Part shown: in pieces, positions 57,738 to 64,000 of the stretch | Layout of the letters: every line of letters starts with the position of its first letter | How positions within the stretch are numbered: the first letter of the stretch is position 1 | Assembly (NCBI GenBank): GCA_944472155.2 | Contig: OX235271.1 | Span: forward strand, 101,941,256 to 102,005,255 | DNA from: Trichobilharzia szidati | Lineage: Eukaryota; Platyhelminthes; Trematoda; Strigeidida; Schistosomatidae | Length of the DNA: 64,000 bases | Direction of reading: 5' to 3' | Program-made: the position numbers and the translations under genes | The notes under the pieces: model-generated | Seen by the model: the letters and a program-made list of their open reading frames with translations, nothing else | Database searches by the model: none | What the model was told of the DNA's origin: nothing

Positions 57738-58920
57738 TTGCTGACTGCTATATTTCGTACACATCCGTCTGATATACCGCTCACAAACTACCTTTGTAAT
57801 CTATGTATGAATATTTCACAGACTATAATGTTCCAACCAGAACAAGCTGGATTCAGGAAAGGCAAATCATGTTCTGACCAAATTGCAACTCTAAGCATCA
57901 TCATCGAACAAAGCATGGAATCGCAATCAAACCTCTACCTCAACTTTATAGACTTTGAGAAGGCCTTCGATAGCGTTGACCGCGATGTAATTTAGAAACT
58001 ACTCGAGTACTACGGCGTACCCCAAATATTCATCAACCTTATTCAACAGCTGTACGACAACGGCACGTGTCAAGTGATCCACAACGGAAAACTCAGCGAG
58101 GCGTTTGGAGTAAACACAGGAGTCAGACAAGGGTGCTTATTATCACCAATGATATTCCTAACTGTGGTGGACTGCATTATGCGTCAGACAGTGAGAAGAC
58201 AGGGATATACTGGACCGACGTGAAGACGGCGGTTATGAAAATAACCAATCAATAACAACAACAACAGCAGCAACATCCAGAGCCAATCACCATCAGCGGG
58301 AGGGATTTGAAAGAGGTTACTTCATTCAATTATCTAAGGAGCATTGTCTTAACTACAGGAGGAACGGACAAAGATGTCAAATCGCATATCGGGAAGGCAA
58401 GAAACACATTCATCAACCTGAAACCAATCTGGAAATCTTCGTCACTCAGCATCATCAACAAAATTTGGATTTTGAATACAAACCTCAAGTCAGTCAGTTC
58501 TTCTATACGGATCAGAAACTTGGCGGCGGGTCACAAAGAATATTTCCAACAGGTTTCAGGCCTTTATCAACAACTGTCTTCGCACTATACTGAAGATCAA
58601 ATGGCCGGAAAGAATCACAAACAAGAAACTATGCGAACAAACAAACAAAACAAGAACCAATCGCTCAACAAATATGCAGGAGAAAGTGGAGATGGATTGG
58701 ACACTCACTGAGGAGGCATCGCTGGGTGACATCGCACGTCAGGCCCTCGAGTGGAACGTCCAAGGGTGACATGGAGGAGATCGTGTGAAGGAGAGTTGAA
58801 ATAGAATGGGCTAACATGGATGCAGGTGAAAAGTACAGCAGAAGACAGAAGCAAGTAGAGACGTGCAGTTGAAGCCCTATGTTCCACTAGGAACCCAGGG
58901 GAACAATAATAATAATATAA
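57738..58920 (+). mobile_element. LINE-B with RT motifs A and B but motif C deleted
   Basis: FQPEQAGFRKGKSCSDQIAT (57828-57887) is followed by motif A NLYLNFIDFEKAFDSVDRDV. Then come a TAG (57993-57995), KLLEYYGVPQIFINLIQQLY and motif B NTGVRQGCLLSPMIF. After a frameshift, GIYWTDVK is joined directly to the segment before the CAA tract, lacking 43 codons that in the 21660 copy include FADD. The element then continues with SGRDLKEV, SFNYLRSIVLTTGG, VKSHIGKARNTFINLKPI, and ends near 58900 with ccctatgttccactaggaac and AATAATAAT. Confidence 0.87.
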
Positions 58921-58924
58921 TGGG

Positions 58925-59820
58925 CACTATGAAAAGTCGTAGTTATTTTAGCTTCATATGCTCAAGTTTCCTGTTGGTATAATAATAATGAAACTGTTTT
59001 TCACGCAGTAGACTATGAGTCACAATTTGTCTGAAAATTTGTGTGATACTAACCAGTTTCTCAGGTGGGACATAAATGAAGCAGAATGAAAGTGAAGTTC
59101 ACCGACATAACTACTGTACATTATGTTAACGAGAAAAAAATACGGAGAGAGATATTCACTTGATGACACATTTTTACAAGCAGCAAGACAGAGATTTTGG
59201 TTATATTAGTAAAACTGATATCTTCCAGTAGAAACCTCATTCTCTTTTTGTGGAATATAACGTGTCTTTAAAACAAAAAAGCAAAATTGGTAAATTTAAT
59301 GCCTGACAAACGTTTCGCATATGGATTGTCTAATGGACACAGACAGGAGAAAAACACGATGAGTCATAATGAAAGTACTGAAGCCTAATATTAGCCAATT
59401 AGATTACAGAGAATAAAAATGGTAGACACTCAGGTTTTATCGATCAGTGGGAAGGAAAATACGGTAAACCCAGATAACATAAAAATATAGGCACATGTTG
59501 TTAGTGACATTATATGCATTAGAAAGAGAATAGGTTGGAAATACCATAAGCATTAAATAAAGAAATAATTAAGTCTAGCAACAGCTACATTTTTGTTATG
59601 TGCCGAAGGCCGTTTTACAGCAATCAGCAGAAAAATGGAATTTTTTACAAACTGTCCTGTCATCACATCAGTACATTTAAATTTTTAGAAAACTTTAGTG
59701 AGGATTCACCAACTCGCTAATCTGAACTAAATCGTTGCCTTTAAGAAAGACAAAATATTATAATAGGGATTGCCCTGTGAACAAATTATTACAACTCATT
59801 CATACATAGATTTTTTTCAT
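58925..59820. other. no recognised feature
   Basis: AT-rich. GCGAAACGTTTGTCAGGC on the minus strand near 59301-59318 recalls a hammerhead 3' half, but no core strand precedes it. Confidence 0.45.
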
Positions 59821-59825
59821 TCTTC

Positions 59826-60046
59826 TGCGTTCCGAATGGAACATAAGGCTTCAAGCTTGAGGTTTGAAGTTTCGGTAGTTGTGCTGTTATTGTTCTCATG
59901 GGGTGAGGTTGCTAGCCTCACACCTAACGTTCCTTCTCTACCCACCGAATTACTGGTGGTTAGGAGTGGTTTAGGAATGCGTTGGCTGGGAATCATTTCC
60001 AGATCATGTGCATGTTTGGCGAGCATTTCACCACTAAATCCTCATA
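59826..60046 (-). mobile_element. SINE-2 copy, diverged
   Basis: The minus-strand head is eroded (AGTGGTGAAATGCTCGCC, then GAAATGATTCCCAGCC). The body TGAGGCTAGCAACCTCACCC and the tail CTTGAAGCCTTATGTTCCAT match the other SINE-2 copies. Confidence 0.75.
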
Positions 60047-60049
60047 CAG

Positions 60050-61400
60050 ATTAGTTTTAATATTTCGGAATGAGATATTAGAAGAGATTCATATAAACTG
60101 TACACTGCACAGCTGTGAAAATGAAGTCTTCGCAAAAGAGAATTTTCCCGACTGAAACAGATTAGGTATTGACAAAAGGGAATTATGATATCATCATCAT
60201 CCCGTTAGCATAGTTATACTTCATTGGAAAAAAGAGTAATATTCAGTTACAGTAAGATCATCCAATATGTCATTTGAAAAAGCACGCTGTTTATTTCAAT
60301 GAAATCAAAATTAACATAAGAGCTAAGAACTATATATAGTATTACTCTTAGGATTTCAAAGTTGGAATATCGACATATTTAAAGATGACGCACTTTCATG
60401 TGAAGCCACAAGTTGGTCTTTAGACTAACACTAAATTAGGTAAGATTTCCTGTATCTACTCTTCTTTTATGAAACACAAATCAGTATAGTAGCTGCTAGA
60501 TAACCGTATTGTAAAATTCCCTCATAGAATTCTGTCACCACTACACACTGAACAGTATGCAACTGGTTACTCCCTAGCAATCACTTGGTGGAACGGTAGG
60601 AACTGAAGTGCATAATACTGTTCATTTAACAAGAGAATGCTTTTATCAAAACGATGGCTAGTAGCTACATACAAACACACATCTAAAATAAGTTTGAGGC
60701 CTTACACATAATTCCCGAACTGCCTTGATATAAGAATAGAACTTGTGCACTGTGGTAGAGCATAATTCCATTTTGGGTAAAATTTATTTTGATAAAGTCT
60801 CACAGTGTTATACATTAATGTTTACTGAAGACGTTTAGAGCACAATTTATTACTCATATCGAACTGCCTTATTTCATTAAAATACACAAACTGCATGACA
60901 ACTACAAAATAAAAAGCTATTTTTACGCTTCTACTTAGAAAATTGTCAGTGGATTTCCTCTCCAGTTCCATCAGACATAACAGTAAAAATGAGCAGATGA
61001 TTAAATGATTACGCACTAATAAAGGAATATTCAAAAGTAGACAGGAGCGTACATGGAAGTCTTATTTCACACAGCCACAGATGAAATGGTGAATAGGAAA
61101 TATTGAATAACAAAGAAGTCTACCACCGATATTTAACTCACAGAAGGGTTAATAGAAGTAAGGTAAAATGCAAAGCATCACACTAAAATATAATGCTTCA
61201 CAATGGAGCATAATAACAACAATACTATGAAAAAGACCAAATAAGGCGGCCTGCTTAAATCACTGGATTACCGGAGTTGCTTTCCAACAAAATGCTTAAT
61301 TACATTTGGATTTATCGTTGTTTTAATCGTTCAGTTATATCACATGACCTACACAAGAACTTGCATTGTGATTTAACTTGCTTCCAAGTAAACGCTGTGC
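60050..61400. other. no gene; one foldback-related repeat
   Basis: 60762-60848 is a diverged copy of the left arm and spacer of the 16023-16183 foldback insertion (TTTATTTTGATAAAGTCTCA, CAGTGTTATACATTAATG, GACGTTTAGAGCACAA). The rest is AT-rich without recognisable features. Confidence 0.55.
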
Positions 61401-61413
61401 AATTCTTCAACGA

Positions 61414-62118
61414 CCAACAACAACAACAACAACAAGAGCAGCAACATTCAGCACCAATCACCATCAACGGGAGGGATTTGAAAGAGGTTACTTCATTCAC
61501 TTATCTAGGTAGGGAGCATTGTCTCAACTACACGAGGAACGGACGAGGATGTCAAATCGAGAATCAGGAAGGCGAGAAACACATTCATCCACCACCTGAA
61601 ACCAATCTGGAAATCTTCGTCACTCAGCATCAACAACAAAATTCGGATTCTCAATACAAACGTCAAGTCAATCAGTTCTTCTATACGGATCAGAAACTTG
61701 GTGGGTCACAAAGAATATTTCCAACAGCCTGTTGCAGACCTTTATCAACAACTGTCTTCGCTGGCTCTATACTGAAGATCAGATGGCCGGAAAGAATCAC
61801 AAACAAGAAGCTATGGGAACAAACAAAACAGGAACCAATTGCTCAACAAATATGCAGGAGAAGGTGGAGATGGATCAGACACTCGCTGAGGAGGCCGCTG
61901 GGTGACATCGCGTATCAGGCCAACGCTCGAGTGGAACCCGAAAGGGAAGCGGAGAGTGGGACGTCCAAGGGTGACATGGAGGAGATCATGTGAAGAGGAG
62001 TGGAAATAGTATGGATTAACATGGATGCAGGTGAAAAGTACAGCAGAAGACAGAAGCAAGTGGAGACGTGCAGTTGAAGGCCTATGTTCCACTAGGAACC
62101 CAAGGGAACAATAATAAT
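61414..62118 (+). mobile_element. LINE-B, 5'-truncated insertion with 13-bp target-site duplications
   Basis: Flanked by the perfect repeat AATTCTTCAACGA at 61401-61413 and 62119-62131. The copy starts inside the CAA tract, continues with INGRDLKEVTSFTYLG, a frameshift, then ILKIRWPERITNKKLWEQTK, RWRWIRHSLRRPLGDIAYQA and RVEPERE. It ends with cctatgttccactaggaacc, then AATAATAAT. The intact duplication and good match to the family indicate a young insertion. The open frame includes upstream host DNA before 61414 and should not be taken as one protein. Confidence 0.93.
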
Positions 62119-62148
62119 AATTCTTCAACGAAATGAAGATATACTTCA

Positions 62149-62845
62149 AATTATTACTTTACATGTAAATCCTGTATGAAGAAAAAATTATTTTGGAAGT
62201 AAATACGCTGAAAATTTTGTACCACATGTTCTCATATTGTCTGAAATAAAGCTTTTTTTATATATTATTATTATAATAATTAGATGTAAGATACAAAATA
62301 CTTTGTACTGTCCTCTTTATTCATTTTTTCCACGAAATTATACACAAAATAAAAAGAATTACAAAGTATCTTTTTCATGTTAACAAGGTAATTGAATAAT
62401 TATTGATGACATGGAGTAGAAATTTAAGAGATAAATCAAAGATTACTATCCAACCGGTGAATTCACATCGTTATAAAATGATGAAAATTAAATCATTATT
62501 TCAAATTAGTTTTGGTAAGTTGTTTTCATATCAGACTCAGATAACCAGACAGGAATAATAAGCCATATTACAAAAATGTATAGATCTATATGAGATAAAT
62601 AACGGGAGATACATTTCGAGCTGGTTGTTTTTAAATGTAGTACGCCCTTGCAGCACCCTTGATTCTTACATAAACTGCTAATACGATATCATTGTAAATA
62701 TTTGCAGTGCATTTTTTTAATAATAAGGCTTTATTTCAGACAATATGCGAACATATATTACAGAAATTTTCACTGTATTTAATTCTAAAATATTTCCTCT
62801 CCATATAGAATTTACATGTAAAGCAATAATCTGAGGTACATCATT
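62149..62845. repeat. large imperfect inverted repeat, about 115-bp arms
   Basis: The left arm, about 62149-62265, and the right arm, about 62722-62842, are reverse complements with scattered differences. Both carry TTTACATGTAAAT and CATATTGTCTGAAATAAAGC. The spacer is about 455 bp without coding signs. Each arm ends in an AATAAA-containing segment. It could be a non-autonomous DNA element or an inverted pair of one repeat. Confidence 0.7.
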
Positions 62846-62849
62846 TATC

Positions 62850-63440
62850 GTGATGTTGCTTCATATGAGGAGAGAACCAATTCTGTACATTTCTTCAATT
62901 GCTTCGAAAACTGCATAGTATCTATTGGGAAACTAATTAAATATGCGCGCTAGTTCATGTACTGCTCATCTTATATAAGTGAACGATTAAAACAATAAGA
63001 AGTGCAGAAGAGTTTAAGCACTCAGATGGATGGAAATTCTGGTAGCCCAGTGATTTAAGCAGGACGCCTTAAAGTTGTAGACCTTCGATTAATCTGACTG
63101 TTGTCTGCCATGAGATTTTTTCTCATTTTCAGCATCAATTAGATCAAATACACCTAGCGTAGTTAACGTAACACAACTCAATAGTCAACTCACATCTTAT
63201 AAAACACACTAAAGTGATAGTGTTTCTTTCCTTCTAGCAAATACTTGAATAAAACGATTAAAAAAAATCAGCAAAAGTTGAAATTTACAGTTCAACAAGC
63301 ACATCAGTCTACTTAAATAACTGAAAACACGTAGAATACACGATTAATTCATTACTTCTATTCTAATAGTAAAAAGCTGGAATAATATCATGTCAAATCC
63401 ATTAAAAATGTATTTATACAAAATAGGAATAAAAGAACAA
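62850..63440. other. no gene; weak tRNA-like relic
   Basis: GGTAGCCCAGTGATTTAAGC (63041-63060) and GACCTTCGATTAATC (63081-63095) have the spacing of A and B boxes but are too degraded to classify. Confidence 0.35.
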
Positions 63441-63445
63441 CTCAC

Positions 63446-63592
63446 TTGATATATATTAGATGAATTGTTTTGTTTCGGTAGACATAAATCAGCCAAACTC
63501 AACTTCTCATCAATTTTATGAAAAGCTAATTCCTGTTCCAATTCAAAGTGTTTTAAGCATGCACGAGCTAGTTCCTGTGATTTGGAATGAAG
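63446..63592 (-). CDS. candidate internal exon of an unidentified host gene
   Basis: On the minus strand, an acceptor-like CGCATAG precedes 147 open bases (49 codons, phase 0 at both ends), and a strong donor GTGAGT follows. The peptide includes SQELARACLKHFELEQELAF and HKIDEKLSLADLCLPKQ. It is charged and leucine-rich, likely helical, unlike any of the mobile-element proteins here. No domain is recognised and no partner exon is seen in the window, so the gene would extend beyond it or across long introns. A chance frame remains possible. Confidence 0.4.
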
Positions 63593-63599
63593 CTATGCG

Positions 63600-64000
63600 A
63601 AATTGTAAAATATATAGAGCCAATGTTAAACAGCTTTAGTTATATAAATAAAAAATGCTGAAATAATGCAATCAACAGTGTGAAAATTTAAACAGCCTTA
63701 AATTACCTAGTGACCTAATAGGGTAAAAATAGATGTGACTATTGTCCCACCCATTAAACAACTACATTTTAAGCCAGTTACCAAAATTACGTCTACATAC
63801 ATAATAATTTGTGTAAGGAAAATTAACGGACATAATTGGTTACAAAATGAGAGGAAAACATAAAACAAAATGGACAATTTAGTAACTACACTACTTACAT
63901 TTTTTGAGGTGTGCTTAAGGAGTATAAACAGATATAAAATTCTCAGATATTTCAGAACCTAGATTAAAAACATACCACCAGCTATTGCTTGGTTGAACCG
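63600..64000. other. no recognised feature
   Basis: AT-rich; would be intron if the candidate exon is real. Confidence 0.4.

Noticed and set aside
61277..61993. Single 239-codon protein
   Set aside because: The frame joins host DNA to a LINE-B insertion; the boundary is proved by the 13-bp duplication.

Overview
The window reads as AT-rich nuclear DNA of a parasitic flatworm, most likely a Schistosoma species. The inference rests on the repeat community: SM-alpha-like hammerhead-bearing repeats, RTE-like and CR1-like non-LTR retrotransposons, Penelope-like elements (PLEs) with GIY-YIG endonucleases, and Gypsy elements, one with a Kabuki/CsRn1-style Gag. No bacterial-type gene organisation is visible. 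The labels LINE-A, LINE-B, SINE-1, SINE-2 and SINE-3 below are mine and have not been matched to any library.

Host genes are few. One intact histone H4 gene (11773-12084, +) has a TATA box, a histone-type 3' stem-loop and a downstream AATAAA. One complete tRNA-Ser(GCT) gene lies at 53149-53230 (-). A possible 49-codon internal exon of an unidentified gene lies at 63446-63592 (-). Everything else I can interpret is mobile DNA or its decay products.

Layout: 1.3-2.8 kb LINE-A and PLE 3' relics; 3.0-5.3 kb broken Gypsy pol; 5.45 kb SINE-2; 6.9-10.7 kb decayed CR1-like element; 11.8 kb histone H4; 13.7-15.0 kb RTE endonuclease relic; 15.7-19.5 kb two opposed LINE-A copies carrying nested insertions; 21.7-23.9 kb LINE-B then PLE; 24.2-25.2 kb LINE-A tail and a head-to-head SINE-3 pair with hammerhead motifs; 26.7-30 kb LINE-B, SINE-1, PLE; 32-34.5 kb SINE-1 and SM-alpha-like units; 35.8-38.2 kb Gypsy integrase relic and a PLE with an inverted duplication; 40-46.5 kb SINE/SM-alpha-like copies and the best-preserved PLE; 47-51.7 kb LINE-B, PLE and SINE-1; 53.1-55.7 kb tRNA-Ser and a Gag-Pol Gypsy element cut by an assembly gap (55707-56202); 57.2-62.1 kb LINE-A, LINE-B (one copy with perfect 13-bp target-site duplications) and SINE-2; 62.1-62.9 kb a large inverted repeat; 63.45 kb the candidate exon.

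The most notable theme is the density of hammerhead-ribozyme-like RNA motifs. They sit in at least three different repeat families: SINE-1, SINE-3 and SM-alpha-like units. Several keep all three helices. A C-to-A change at core position C3 recurs in two families. A second theme is that SINE-2 and LINE-B share a 3' tail, as expected if LINE-B machinery mobilises SINE-2.
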